The notes under the pieces are model-generated. The model had not been told where the DNA came from. It was given only the letters and a program-made list of their open reading frames with translations, and did no database searches. A program made the translations under genes and the position numbers. From Icerya purchasi (taxonomy: Eukaryota > Arthropoda > Insecta > Hemiptera > Monophlebidae), in NCBI GenBank assembly GCA_039619475.1, contig CM077116.1:304952464-305016463 (forward strand): a DNA stretch of 64,000 bases, written 5' to 3'. Every line of letters begins with the position of its first letter. Position 1 is the first letter of the stretch. Of the stretch, positions 10,001 to 25,000 are shown piece after piece.

Positions 10001-13000
10001 GGCGTTTTCCAAACTTCATCAGCTACATATCATCATTATCCATTACCGAAATTATTTTTACATCAATATAAAATAACAGTTCAGTACTATAAGTAATTCT
10101 GTATAAAAAAGTCCTACTTTTTCTTATCGATTTATTCTGTTTGTAAATTTTTATTACGGTTGCGTGCAAAATACAATTATTCATTCTCTTAAATATTTTT
10201 AATTCTTTTTTTTTTTCGTTAATTTTTTTGGGCTTGTCTGCTAATTCAACGCAAGTTAATATTTAGCTAATGAAGTTTGAAAAACGTCACGAGTAATTTG
10301 TAAAAGGTTCCGAATACAAGCCTCCTGTTTACCGGTATCTAAACGACTTCGCGCGAAAAAGTAGAATATCTTCGTATTTCTTCCAAGTTTTAAATTTCGT
10401 TACATTTTATAATGAAATTTTCTCCGATCTGATTATTAGGATTTCTTTTTCCTTTATATGTTACTTTTTGAATTACTCTACCTACTGTGCAGTCTCCTTG
10501 TCAATTATTGTTAACTTGTGAACATTACTGTTATTTACTCTCGAGTAAGATGCAGTGTGAATCTATAAATTAAGTAAAAAGAGATATGAAAACTACTTTT
10601 TTTTTTCATTTTTTTTCATTTTTTTTTTTTTTTATTCCACAAATTTGTGGTTAATCTTTATTTAAAAGATAATATTTATCAATATTAATAACACATAGAA
10701 ATAAAATTTTGGCACAAGGATGTTTTACTGTGTTCCTATTGGAACTAATTACGCTAAATTCAAATATACATTCAGAATTTTCCAGTCACCCACAGTTTTT
10801 GCGTGATAGCATGTTTAATGCACTGCTAATGCAATACTCTACATACATATAGAAATATTAATTATTTTTATATTAGATAATTGACTAAGAGAAATATTAA
10901 TCTTAATTAGACATATAAGCATATCAAAATGTGAAGTAAATAGCTGTTACATGATTCATCATACGTGATGATTCATTTATTGCATGACTAATCGCACAGA
11001 GCAACCGTGATAATTTAGTCACACGTCAGTACTGCTTAATCATTCTCTGTGTGCTCACGTTCGGTAACTTCATTCCGTTTTGTGATTTCCGTTGTCAAGT
11101 GGGCTGTATTAATTTACAATTACGCCTAAGAGTATTGATTCAAGTGGAGAAGTCAGCATGGGACACATTTACATACGTTGTAGAAAACTTTATAGCAAAT
11201 AATAAATCCTCGAATTACCTCCACATTGTTAATGAATTATTGCAATCGTACAAACGAATGAGGTGTAATATGTCCTTAAAAATCCATTATAGCTTTCATC
11301 AACAAATAACATTAATTGAAAATAGATACCAGCGACAGTGGAGTGCAGCTATGCTTGCAGATTACTGTTGGACGCTAAAGAGGGATGTTCCAAATGGCAA
11401 TTACAGAAGAAAATCATCAACTTCAACTTTTTAGGTTTCATTTAAATTTGTTGATTTTTCTTTCAAATTTCACCTGCATGTCACAAAAAAACGGTGGGTG
11501 ATGGAAAAGAAATTAATTACATGTTTGAATTCAGCGAAAAAGTTCTTTTAAGATCACATATTTTGTTCTATGTGCCAAAAAAAAAGAAGTTTTGATTTTG
11601 TTTCTATGTGAAATTGAATGCCAACCTTAATACTTAAAATGGTAAATTGGAAAACTGATTTGGACTAAATCAGTTGATTGCCATACATTTGAAGCCATTT
11701 CGAAAATTTTCATTTATGCACAGGACTCGTTTAGAAAAGGTAAATAATTACTCCTTTTTTTCCTTTCTGGAAAAAACATTAATTAAAGAATGGTGGTCAT
11801 TAAATGATAAGTATTCATATATTTCTAATTTTTAGGATTCCATATACATATAATGTATACGGAATCCTAATAAGATGGTACACAAATGAAATGACAAGAA
11901 TATCAAATAAAAATCAGTAATTCACGGACTTAACTTACAAACTTGAAATTTGGAACATAAATTACAATTAAAATTATCTTTAAAACGATCTATAACTTAA
12001 AGATGACCGATTACCCTGGGCGGCAAAAAGCCCAAAAAACCGTCAAGAATATATAATATGGTACATAAAACGACCTCAAAAATCACTTAAAAAATCATAA
12101 CTCGTCACCCGATAAACTTATAAAGCTGAAATTCAAAATATAAACTTAAATGCAGGAGTCCTTTCATAAAATCAAAAAATTACGGTACAAAAGTTATGTA
12201 AAGTTGCCGAAAAGTTCAAAAAATTACGTATCTCCCCTCTAGCGTCGCGAGTATTACGGTTGAAAATTTTGAACGCGGTTAAAAATACGCGCATCCCCGT
12301 ATATTTCTCTAATTTTGAACATCCAGTTTTCCAGCTTTAAAATGAGCCCCTCGGGGCGCCGAAAGCTCGAAATTTTGAAAAACAATATTTTTTTCCCGGT
12401 CCTGTGATATATCGTTGGAAAGATCGCAGTTTGTCAGGAACGAAACCGTATTTCATTGTCTTTATGAAACTTTCAAAGTTGCCGAAAAGTTCAAAAAAAT
12501 GCGAGCTCTATTTTGTAGCCCCCTCTTTGCGACGCGAGTATTATAGGTATAAATTTGGAATAAGGTAGAAAATATGCGACTCCACGTATATTTTTCTGGT
12601 TTGAAACATCCGGCTCTCTATCTTTAAAATGAGACCCTCGGGGCGCCGAAAGCTCGAAATTTTGGGGAATTTTTTTTTTCCCGGGCACGTTTTATACCGT
12701 TGGAAGATTCACTTTCTGTCGGGAACGAAACCGTATTTCATTTTTTTAGCCGAACTTTCAAAGTTGCCGAAAAGTTGGAAAAAGCGCGAGAACTGATTTG
12801 TGACGCGAGTATTATAGCTAAAGATTTTGAGGAAAGTAGTAAATATGGGCTTCCACGTATATTTCTCTGGTTTGGAACATTTAGGCTTCCAACTTTAATA
12901 TGAATGCCTTAGGACTCTAAAAGCTCGAAATTGTGTAAAAAAAATTTCTTTTCAAATGTATCATTACTGGAAAAACGGGAACGGGCCCGTATTTCATTTT

Positions 13001-16000
13001 CTTAACGACACGTTGGAAGTTTACTAAAAGTTCAAAAAATCGTGAAAAATGACGTGTAGCCCCGCGTGTAGTTTAGATATTGTAACTCAAGATTTTGAAC
13101 GAGGTTAAAAAGAATGCGCGTCCCTGTTTATTTCTTTACTTTGGAACATCTGGGTTTCAAAATTTAAAATTGGTCCCTTCGGCGTCGAAAGCTCGAAATT
13201 ATCAAAAATACTATTTCGTTTTCCGGTCATGATCGATGGAAAGATCGTTATTTTTCGAGAACAAACCATAAGTTATTTCCTTAACGAAACTTTCAAACCT
13301 TATATTCCACACTTGAAAAATATACGTCGAAGCGCATATGTTTAACCGTGTTCAAAATTTTTAGGTGTAATACTCGCGGCGCTAGAAGGGAGGGACTGTT
13401 TGAACTTTTTGGCAACTTTAAAAGTTTCGAAATACGGTTCGGAATTATGGGCAATTTTTGTATATCTTCTGGTTTTACTTGCTGACTTGGGAGAAGATAT
13501 ATGGTACCGATTGAAGGTGAAGCTGGTGTACAAATTTCGACTGCTACTGGTTGAATATCGGATGGTAACATTATCCGTTGAAAGTTAATATTCGCACGAA
13601 CTGCTAATATTACTCCCCCATGCGCGCAACCACCAAGCACCGGATTTGATTCGAGAACTTTATAGTTTTTTAGTTTTAAATGTTTGTTTTGTTTTAAGTG
13701 TGTTCTTGAATGTACGGAATAAGCGGGTTGTAAATCGGTGTTATTTTTCTTTTGGCTTTATTGGAATACGAGACTGCAGCGGTTTTTAGAATTTGGTTCG
13801 GATCGTTGCGATTTGCGCTAGTAGTGTTAGTACGAAAGCTAAGAAACGGAACAGGATCGCAGGTTTCGGTTTGGTTATGTTCATTACGGCTTGTGTTAGT
13901 GTTGTTATAAACTGTAATAAAAGGAACGGGCTCAGCGTATCATTGTTTAGGAGGTACGTCAGCCTGATGAATAACAGATTCGAATAGTATTTAGATTTGT
14001 TAAGCAATTTAACGCACTATGCTAGTAAATAAATAAAAAAAAAGTTTAATAATGGTCTAACGTATTGAGAGAGTCGAAAGAAAAAACCGAATCGTTAGAA
14101 AATCATCTCAGTAGAACGACAGTTATTGTCATATAGCGGACTATATCGACCTTTTTTGATAAAGTAACCAGTTTGTCGCGCGACTGAAAGAAGTTTGATC
14201 TAAAAAAGTGCTAATAACCAAATCGTCTCGAAATTTGGTTTTCAAATTAGTGGCCTTTACAAAATTCGTAAACTATAATTTCGATTACCGTGTCTCCCCC
14301 TCCTGTTCACCGATAATCCAGGACATAATCACCAACGTACACCAACCTGCCAGCAGAGAATACCAACATTCTAGCAGCAGCAGTAGAGCGATACGTAGCA
14401 TTTATATTATTTCTAATTAATCTTTTTTGTGTGTTTTCATTTATATATTTATTAAGTGTCTTTAACGATCGGCTATTCAAGAAAGATAGGTTTAGGAATT
14501 AATAAAATTATACATTTTAAAAAATCATAAAACCTTAGTATTAGTATTATTAAGTGTAAACCAATAATTTAAAAAAATAAATAAAAAAATGATTTAATTA
14601 AATATTTTATATAAATTTATTCTTCATAACCATTACATTGCACTTCAAATTAATAAGCCTTCGATTCAAATTGATATTTTGCTTTACTGTTTTAAATTAT
14701 TATTAGAAAAGATCCCTGAAATTTATTAAGATATTAAATTAAAATAAAGTTTATTCAAACAATAGTACCTGAGCGACCGAGCTTTACTTGGTATTTTTTT
14801 TTGTAACTTCTTAACTTTATTTTAATCTTCTACATATTTATAAAACGAAATATTTTAAAATTAATTTACGAATAAATTTATGAATTTAAAGCCTCTTTCC
14901 ATACAACTTTGATTTTCAATACTGAACGCAACAAAAATGTGGAGGTCGTTCGAATTCGCTTTCCGGATGCTTGGAAAATGTTTTAAATGACTTCACACGT
15001 TGATTTTTATGAGTATATTTCTATGCGTTTTTTATTAGATAAATGATATTTTAGGTATGTAGGATCGTCAGCTTTATCTATCGGTTTATTCGTTATAAAA
15101 ACAAATAAAAAGCGTCTTGTAATTTTACTTGTGATTAGCTGTTTTCTAAACAACTGGAAAAAATTTCCGACTAAATCACTGTAAAACATAATAAGGGTAT
15201 ATTGCACATTAGGGTTTTTTTTAAATGTGCACAACATATTCCCAGTAATTCTCTTTCACAAACAAATATATAAATACGCAAAAAATTCAATATCTGTATA
15301 TAAATACGCAAAGTTCTCCTTTGTTTATAATCACTTTTATTTTTTTTTTTTTTTAGTAGCTATTAAAAAACAGTTTTTTTTTTCTTATTTAAATATAAAA
15401 TTATTAAAAAAAGAAAAAAAGAACTGTTACGATATTTTCGATTCGTTTGTTGTTTTTTTTTGTTATATATATATTTACTGCATCCGCAGCGCAGGATTTT
15501 CGAACCGCCATTATGTAACCGCACGCTGATCGGCTGAGAGCCAAGACCGATGCATTTTTTTTTGCCTATTCATTCCTTGCCGTTTCCAGGTATCTAGAAT
15601 TACCCGCTCGCATGTTTTGCCTACCATATGTTTTATTGTTTTGCATTACCAGTATTGACTCTGCCGCCTCTCGTACACAAAGACACTATCAGAGCCGATA
15701 ATCAACGACGTTTGAACATCAAAAAATAACACTAATGGCAGAACAAATTATCTATTAGATCTTCGTCGAAAGATCGCGCCATCAACCCTGATTCGTATCA
15801 TATTGAAAACATTAAAATTCATTTAAAACTTGCGAAACCGAATTTTGCCATGCATTAGACCCTGACAGATCGATTTATTGGCCCAAAATATCTCTAGTGT
15901 GCAAATTTCATCCAAATCGTTAGAGCTGTTTCCGAGATACGCGAAATAAATTTTTATATATATATATATATACACAATTATTACTCGTTTAAAGATATTA

Positions 16001-19000
16001 GATACAGAATTCTCAGTACATGAAACCTCATGCTTGACTGAACTTGTTTTAACTTTTAAGGCAAAATTACTTAAAGGTGTTTTTTTTGTATATTTGTATT
16101 TTGAAATTACTTTTTTAATAAAATTATATACTAATTACTTTCTTGCTTATTTATCTTTTTTCGTTTAATATCGTAGTTTATTTCCGCTATAAAATTATTT
16201 TATTATTCATTTTTAAATGATGATTTATTTTTAATAATATGTAGAGATTGCTTATATTTGGTTATGGTTATATTCTAAGTTATCAGTTTACAGTTATATT
16301 TTATTTATATATTTTTATATTGCCTGTTTTTTGGATTTAAAAAGCTTTTCAAAGATCATTATATTAATTGATTTAAATTTTGTAATTAAAAAAGAATTTA
16401 AATAAACCCAAATTTCTCCGCGCGATTTTGTATGTTCAATATAGGTAATGTATGGGAAACACCTCAAATGGATAGCAAGCAAGTTCCACTGCCACGATAT
16501 GGTCATTCTTCTGTACTATTTGGTGTAAGTATATTATAGTTAGAAATTTCGTTGTAAAATCATTTTCCTCTTTTCTTTTTTGGGGAATATTAATTTATTG
16601 AGAAAATTTTAAATACAAGAGTGGTGGAAACTCGTAGCTTATCGAATACCATCAAGAAACGTCTATATCGAAGTGAAAAACGATGAAATGTTAACCAAAA
16701 TTATATAAGGAAAAACAAGCAAGAAAAGACGTAAAGGAAGAACAAGAAACAGCTACATCTCACAACTGATTCAAAACAGGGATACATATCATACGCCAAT
16801 TTAAAAGCTACAGTACTGAATAGGATAGAATGGAGGAAACGAACCAGAAGGTTTATTAAATGATATGACGTGTGTGAATATGTTTGTGTGTCTTTATTTT
16901 TATTTTCTTTTGTAATAACGGATGTTTCTTGCCCCCTCGCTTTAGTAATTCTTACTGTTTCGTTATTGATACTCATTGTATGTAGAATTAATTCGTTATT
17001 CATTTCGAAAAACGTAAATTATCTAATAATTCTATTTCCTCTCTAACACTTTTTTAAATTGCATTTAAATAATTCATAGAATTTCCTAACTGCAGAAAGT
17101 AATGGTAAATTACTGTACCTCCACGATCGTATTCGGTCGATGTTAACAAATAGCGTTAGATCAATCTCATATATAGCATTCTCAAATGTATTGCTTGGTA
17201 AAGCTCGTTGTCACAGTACTGTTGTACACTATCGATATTACTATCCGACCATACCTAATCTAACTAAAACATGCATGACACGCAAATGAGACTATGGAAT
17301 CATTATTAGGTATTCATTAATATGTAGTTAAACATCGTTATTAACTAATATAGTTTTTATAAATATGGAAAAAAACATATATATTATTGCCACTAAAAGA
17401 AATTTGTGAAAAAATTTCTTAAAATAAAAAAATATCATATATAAAAAATGAAGAAATAAACAGGTTAATCGGTGATAGAATAGAGACAATTAAAAAGTTG
17501 ATTGTGTGTTGTTTTAGACTAGTTATACTTCAGAATGATTAATTCAGAGAGGAGCCGGTGAGGAAGTTAATTTCTAATCAACATGCAAAAAGAATTAAAA
17601 CACTCTGCATTATCTTTATTTCATATCTTTCTGTAACAAATATGTGCCATTTATTTTAAAATGTATTAACAAATAAAGAGCTTGCCTAACATGTCTGGAG
17701 TATGTAAACAACTGTGTATGTTAAGGATATTAAAAATCGTACCGTGAGATTCCTCGCAAGTTTCACCCTTAGCAATATTTTATAATTTCAGTCGGCGGGC
17801 AAGGTGGTTTGTTTTAAACGAATCTAATTTTTTTATTGTTATATTTATTTTAAAGGATAAAATCTATATTTACGGTGGAATTAAAAAACATTCTGAAATT
17901 TGCAACGAATTATGGGCTTTCGATGTTAGCGCAAAAACTTGGGAAAACATAACTGTACGAGCTGAACCATGCAATTTTAATAGCAACGTAACTTCTATGT
18001 GTGGTAAGTATAATTTCAATCAATACGCTGAATAATATGAACTTAAAGTACAATTTTATTACTATGTAATAATTAAAAGCCGCGTAGTAGTTTCGGTTAA
18101 TCGTAATCGTGACTTGAAAGTTATCAATTTTTAATAAAATAAAAGTAATTACATATAGACTGCTCGGTCCGACTGAAACATTTTGAAGCAGAAATTTTTC
18201 ACTCGAGAACCCAGTTTTAAGAAATACGTAATAATGCTTCTAAAGCACTAATGCAGATTTTTTTGCTTTTCAACAGCTGAATAAATTTTAAATTTATTCT
18301 TACAAAATATCTCAGATACTAGCAAATTTATGGATGAACTTTATATATTGAGTCATTACACAGAAATGGAAGGCAGTAACGGCGTTAAGAATAATAAATT
18401 TTTTAATAAAAAAAACATTAAATTTTGAGGCAGCTGCATCAATTTTTATATGTACTCTTATCACTCGAAAGTATGATACTTGAACATTTTCAGTTGTACG
18501 GTTTGAAAGCGATCTCTTTGTTACTATTTTTCTGCCAATCCCCCTGTCTGCATAAATTTACTACCGTCTTGAAATGTTCCTTAAAAATTTATTTTAATCG
18601 TTGAAATAAAAAAAATAAATCATATATCAATGCTATGGAAGTATTTTTAAACATATCTCGAAATCGATTTCTTAAGTGAAACGTTTTAGTTTTAAAATGT
18701 CAGTCAGATTGAAATAGCGCTTTCTTCATCCTATTTATATACCAGGTAAATGACGAACAGCGATGCCTTGCTCTCCTAGCAACACTTTGTTAATATTAAA
18801 CTTTTTTGTTAATTTTTATCGATAACACGAATGTGATAATATTTCTTTGTGTAATTGATTTCATTTTCCTTTTTTACAGTGTGCGAAATTTTACTATTAA
18901 CTTGTTACACCTCGGCCTAACGTTTCCGATATTATATTATATTTTTATTGCGGCTGATTAATTATTGTTTTATTTATTAATAAATAATATCACATGTTTA

Positions 19001-22000
19001 CCGTGAAATAATCGCAACATTGTTTGGCGGCATAAGGTAAATTCAGTAATTAAACTATATTTATATTCCAGTGAAAAAGTGTCATGTGCGAAAAACGTCA
19101 AATGTCATTTCTGAACGTTTGATTTTCTACTTCCCTAGTTTATTGTAGTTTTGACTGTACTCGCGAAGTTGTTTACTAACGTAGATAAATAAACTGTCGG
19201 TGTGAAAATTCACTTATTTCTAATTCAATGTTACATTAGGTCCGTTGAAGTCGGTCGGACACACGGCTACGTTATTTACCAACAAATCCAGGAAATCGGA
19301 AATCATGATTGTAATATTTGGCTACTCACCACTTTTCGGGTTTTTAAATACCGTTCAGGAATATCATTTTGGTAAGTGTAATATATGCCGGAGAAAAAAA
19401 AAAATGTTGCAAAATTCTTTTTTTTTTCTTGGAATTTTAAAAAATAATCAGGTTTGTGAAGTGAGATTTAACGCGCGAACGTTTGTAAAGGTACGCGGGA
19501 GTGGAAAATTGTCAAAACCAAGGGATTTCCTGTTGACGGAGGTTATGGCCATTCTAGTGCTTGGGATCCATTAACGCAACGTATTTATGTATACGGAGGC
19601 TATATATCGGTTAGCGCGCTGGCTGCCCAGCTAAGTAATAAATTATATTCTTACGAGCCAAATACACGCGTTTGGTAAGTTCTTTGAATTATTGCATTAT
19701 TCGCGATTAAACTATAAAAATGAATAATCGAACTTGACAAGTTTTTAATATTTACTACTGCGATCAATGCGTTCAGATAAACAACGCTATATGTGTGTGT
19801 GTGTGTGTGTTTGTTTAATTTTATAATTCGCCCGTTTTTGTCAACAAAACAAGCGACGATTTTTTGTTTACACTATGAATCATTATACTCCCGCTCGTCT
19901 CTTTCAGCAATCATTATTATCATATTTATCGTCTATCGTTTTATTCGATTGCAATTTCATTTTTATTCCTAATTTCTTTATTATTTATTTTTAGTTCCAT
20001 TATATACTATTTTAATTTCAATTTATTACATTTTCTTTTCTCTCTATCTACCTGCACACCACCAATAAATACTGTTGTTGTATTTTGAAGCCGGCGACAA
20101 AAAAAAAGCCGGTTCAGTTGTTTAAAAGTCATCACGGTGTAAGAAATGTCGAATGAATCGTAATGTAATTTTTATCATGATTAAAGAGAGAAGAATCGTG
20201 TGAAAATTTTTTATTGTTCGAAATATCTACAATTAAAGGATTGTTTCGTTAATTGTATTACATTAAGTTGTAAAAGTTGATGACACACGAAATGAAGTTC
20301 TAAATTATTAAGGAAGGTCTTATGGGTATGTGAATGAAAAACTTCCTGATCATTTTTAGTCAAAAAGTTGAAAACAAGAGAACAGTGTTATAAAGCGTCA
20401 TGAAAAAAGTTATAGAAAGCGATAGAAATAAATTATTTTTATCGATGAAAAAGTTTTATAATTTCAGAAATATACTACGATTGGGGTAGAGCAATTCTAT
20501 AAAATTCGAAAAAAAAATTTTATTGGAACATAATTGATATCTGTTTTTGTTGTGGGATCGGCATTAAAATCTCAGCAACCATCTGCCAAAAATGATAAAT
20601 ATTTAGTTTTAAATACGTCCTTCGATTAAAACTGAGCTTTCAGCAAGGGAAGCTTGAAAGTAACATTCTGAAATTCATTAAAGAGCAGAAAACTTTTTTT
20701 CTATGAAAATTTTTTAAATCTGCTGGGAAAAAAAAAGCCTTTTAGACAATGAAATGTGTAGAGTTATAGAAATGACATATTGTTCACACAGTAATTGGAA
20801 TTCCCGATTTAAGAGAAGTAACTTGTATAATTAAAGATTTTCAAAAAATTCTATTATGTGGTTGTATGGTTATTTAAATGTAATTTTTAAATATAGATTT
20901 CTTAGCTTTAAGTTTACTTCCACATTAAGTGCAATAGGCATGAATAAATATGGGGTTCATTATGTCTAGTATTATTATTTGACGTTCAAATTGTAGGAAG
21001 ATGCTAATGCCGGCTCCAAGTTCACGGTTTTTGCATACTGCTAATTTTATCGATGGTTTAATGTTGGTGTTCGGCGGCAACACATACAATGGTTCCGTTA
21101 AGAGTGATAACGCCAAATGTTACACTCAAGATTTTATCGTCTACGATGTTTTTTGCGATTCGTGGCATATTTCGTCTGTACCACAGATGTATAACGCGGA
21201 TTTAGCACGTTTTGGCCATTCCGCTATCACTTTCGAAGAATCTTTGTTCATTTACGGCGGCTACGATGGACAGATGTTAAATGGCATAATAAAGTAAGCA
21301 AACGATAAAGATATGACGAAATATTCTTTTCATTTTCTTTTTCTAAAGTATTATTATAATGTGCAGATCGGTCATTACAAGATTAACATAAAAGTAAGGA
21401 AAGAAGGCAAAAAATTTGCTCGAATTAATCTGAACTTTTTAATATTACTATCAGATTTTAATGGATTAAAAAAAAATAACCTAAAATACTCGTATATTCT
21501 AAAACTGAAAGAAATTGAAATATTAGCTACATTCCTGCAAATTGTACATTTGCAACGTGTTTAAAAATTTTTTAATTAGAAACAAACACTTTTTTTTATT
21601 ACTTTTTTAAACTTTTCGCAAACTTACAGAATTTTTTAGGGAATCAGAATATAGTATTGCTACTTCTTGTTGAAAACCTAAAAAATATACAGTTTTCTTG
21701 GTCTCGTATAGAGTGAGCTTTTCGTATCTAGAAAAAAAAAAATTCTGATCTTAAGGGTTATTGGCGCAGCGAGGGTTTATTTTTAAAGTTGCATTGTCTA
21801 TTATATTTTATTTACAACTTTTACGTTTACATAGATGTTTAAAATGTATTTTGCTGTTTTTAACATCCGCGCCCAAGTGAGCATTGACGAGGATGCTTTT
21901 TTTACCCTAAAAGAGGGTAGATTTAATTGATTATCGGTAATGTTAATTTTTCGTAATAGTGTTTAATAATTTTTTTTATATATTTTAAATTTACATTTAA

Positions 22001-25000
22001 TTGTTCATATATATTTTTGACGCTTATTTTTTGCGATTTTCGGTTTCTAAGATAATCGATTATTTTAATATTACATATTTCTTTAAGGGAGAAATACGAT
22101 TAGACGCTCCGTAAAATCGATTTTTTGTCTCCTTCGAAAATTCCTTAAACGGTACGAAATTTCCTTTAGAATACGCTACCGAAAGTTTCATTTTAAAATT
22201 CGAGCTCTTTATTATTTATACTTGTTGTTTTTCGAAAACGCCTAGTAAGTATCATTTTTCGGCAATGAAAACTTTAAACGCGTTTTTCTCGAAACAGCGT
22301 GTTTTTGAAATTGGCGGAAATCATAGCAAAAAAACTAATCATCCGATTTAGCTGAAACTTACAAGATTCTTAGGGATATTAAGCTTCTATCTGAACCTGA
22401 ACAGTTTCGAATTTTTTAAATAAAAATTTGATATTTATTGCAGAAATAAACGAAAGATTTCGGAAAATTAACGATTTTTTTTTTTCAAAACTTTGTCAAT
22501 CGCCAAAATTTTTTTTCTTCACTTTTTAGAGATTTAGCGACAAATTATAAATGTAAGTAACATATACGCTAGACTGTTTCAGGTTAAAAACTACAGCGTT
22601 CAGGATTCCTGTTAATTATTTGTAGGGTTCTCCGTGCGCTAACGTAAGTCACCATTCTGCTAAAAAAGAAAGAATGTTTTTGTATACTTCAAGAGTGTGA
22701 TAATAAACGTACAAAGTTTGATTATAATTGAATAAAACCTTCCTTTAAAAAAAAATTGAAAAGTGCGTTTTTTTAATCGCCTAATTGTATTTTCTGCCCC
22801 TTAAAGGGTATTTTAATTGTGATTTGTGGACACAATTTCAAATTTTATTTTAATACTAGTTACCAGAACATTTTTCAATACAGTAGAAAAAAAAATTAGT
22901 AAAATGCGAAAATTAAAACAGTTATCTAATGAAAATTACTCCAGTTTGGTAATTTTCTGGCTGTTTCACAAATATGTGTGTGCGTGTGCGTGTGTCGGTA
23001 GTATATGATTTAAAGATTTACTGTCGGTTGTATCCCTGCATAAATACAATGATATTTAATTAAAGTTCAATTATTTAATCTTTAATTTTGTTTATCGACA
23101 CTATTACTTGACTCGTATTTTTGTTCTCTTTTCCCCTGTAAAAAAGTCTAAGGGAAATGGTTTATTAGGAGTAAACGAATTAATATCGAAAATGATTAAT
23201 GTAGTGATGCTGTTTAATCGGGTTTCAATTTCGTTAGTACTTGGAGTAGGAAATTTATAGTTATTGGAACGGCATTTTTTAAACGAGGCAGTTCTTATTA
23301 TTAAGAATTGTAAATTAGAAAATAATTAATTTAGTGCAACGGGTGACGATAGTGATATGTTTTTAATAGTTGCGAAATCTGTATGACACTATCTTTATAA
23401 GAAATAAAAGAAAAGAATGTGGCGGTGCCCTCGAAGTAAAGATATTAAAATTCTCACTAATAATTAAAACCATATATTGGCATTTTACTGTTTTAAAGCA
23501 ATTACAAAGTTTAGGCTTCCAGTTATAATAATTTTATTACTGCTTCTAAAGAAAAAAAAAATATCATTTGCGAATCTGTCCGTAAGACGAGGAAGCTTAT
23601 GCACTGTGTAATAAATGTTTTTAGTTGGATTACTGCTGCAAGAATTATTTGCATATACTACTGTCATTCTTTTGGCTTATCTAAGATTAATATATCCTGT
23701 CCGATATATTTATAATCAGAATAATTCCTTCACCTCTCGAAATGAATCCTTTCCATGAACCACGTACTCCGGGTATTTAAACGAGTAATTATATCGTTTC
23801 GAGCAATTACTTGAATATTTTTATCTGTAGTACGAATTGGTAAAATGCGTTATATTTAAGGATTATCGAATTGCACTTAATCGTAATCCGTTTGTATATG
23901 CTACTATAAATAAAGTTACGGAGAAACGTCATTGCACTTATTATTTTAGAACTGATGCTCTATTCATTTCGGTAAAGATTAATTTCAACGTATTAACAAC
24001 TTCATTCGGATCGTTAAGGTTTTTAATGTAGATAATTGTAACGCTAAAATTAAACAGACCCGGCATTTTCTTTTTTTTTTGGAAGAGATTTATTATCTGT
24101 ATCACGAAGAATCATTGTGGATTAAGATTGAACCGATTGCTTAATCTAATTAGAAAGCAAAAAGTTACTGTATTTAAATGAGAGGAGAAACGGATACAAA
24201 ATTTTCTCTTAGCCCCGCCAGATTGAGAATTTTTAGTATAGTAGCTAGAATTTGCCCACATGGTTTTTGCGTCGTTTTTGTGATTCCATGACTTAAGCTT
24301 AACATAGTTTGAACTTAGATTACACGCAAGTCGTAAGAATGTAATTGTCCTCAACTTATCTTTTCGATCTGGGTAACATTAAAAACGTAGAGTTGTGACA
24401 ATTCTGTGCCTGTCAGCATAATGTAATTTTAGTTATTATTTACGTTCCAAGTGTGTATGTAAACTGCGGAACAGTATATTCCGTGTTAGTTCCAGCTTCT
24501 TCACGAATATACGGAATTTTAGTTTGATTTTTGATTCGCTATCAGTGTGTATCAATATTTTAGTCATTGTAAACGAGATTTTTACTTTTATTAAAATATA
24601 GTTAATTTTATTTCTCTTTTTTTTTTTTGCTTTTTATGTCATTATTGCGAACGTTTTTTGATAAATTAAAATTTTACAATCATTCAACACTGAAATAATC
24701 TCATTCATTTAGGTCGTGCATTGATAAATCTGCAAGTTGTAATAATGTTTTTTTTTTTTGTTTTTTTTTCCTTTTTTTAATTGGATCGGCTTCTCCGCTG
24801 ACCAATTGTAATTTAGCGATATCTTCACGATATTTTGACGACTGGTGATTTCGGTGAAACGACCGTGGTGGAATACTGTAAAACGGCACTAACTGATATT
24901 TACGTTTAATCGTTTTATTTTTGCAGGTTTAGAGCTGGAAGTTGTTACAGCAGTAGTACTCAAACGTCGTGTTTGAGCGTGAAACGCGGCATTAAATGTT

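Larger units (their letters stand above)
11832..13437 (+). repeat. Unit-family repeat, copy 1 (leader, four-unit array, inverted unit)
   Basis: The copy starts with the hairpin and a leader that contains 'GATTACCCTGG' (about 12,010). It continues with four tandem units and ends with a partial unit in reverse orientation (about 13,321-13,437). The leader is matched by segments at 45.3-46.0 kb, 49.3-49.9 kb and 52.2-53.0 kb. No protein motif is visible in any frame. Class unknown; a non-autonomous transposon with internal tandem units is the most likely reading. Confidence 0.75.
7046..16444 (+). other. Attractin intron 1 (9.4 kb), transposon-rich
   Basis: GTACGT donor and ATAG acceptor. It contains, left to right, an I-like LINE end, a mariner, an unclassified transposon protein fragment, the unit array and a LINE endonuclease fragment, each listed on its own. 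Confidence 0.85.

Noticed and set aside
14208..14420. Plus-strand open frame of 70 codons with serine repeats
   Set aside because: No domain, no splice context and AGC-repeat composition; likely chance.
15227..15529. Plus-strand open frame of 100 codons rich in Phe, Tyr and Lys
   Set aside because: Low-complexity translation of T- and A-rich DNA; no family features.
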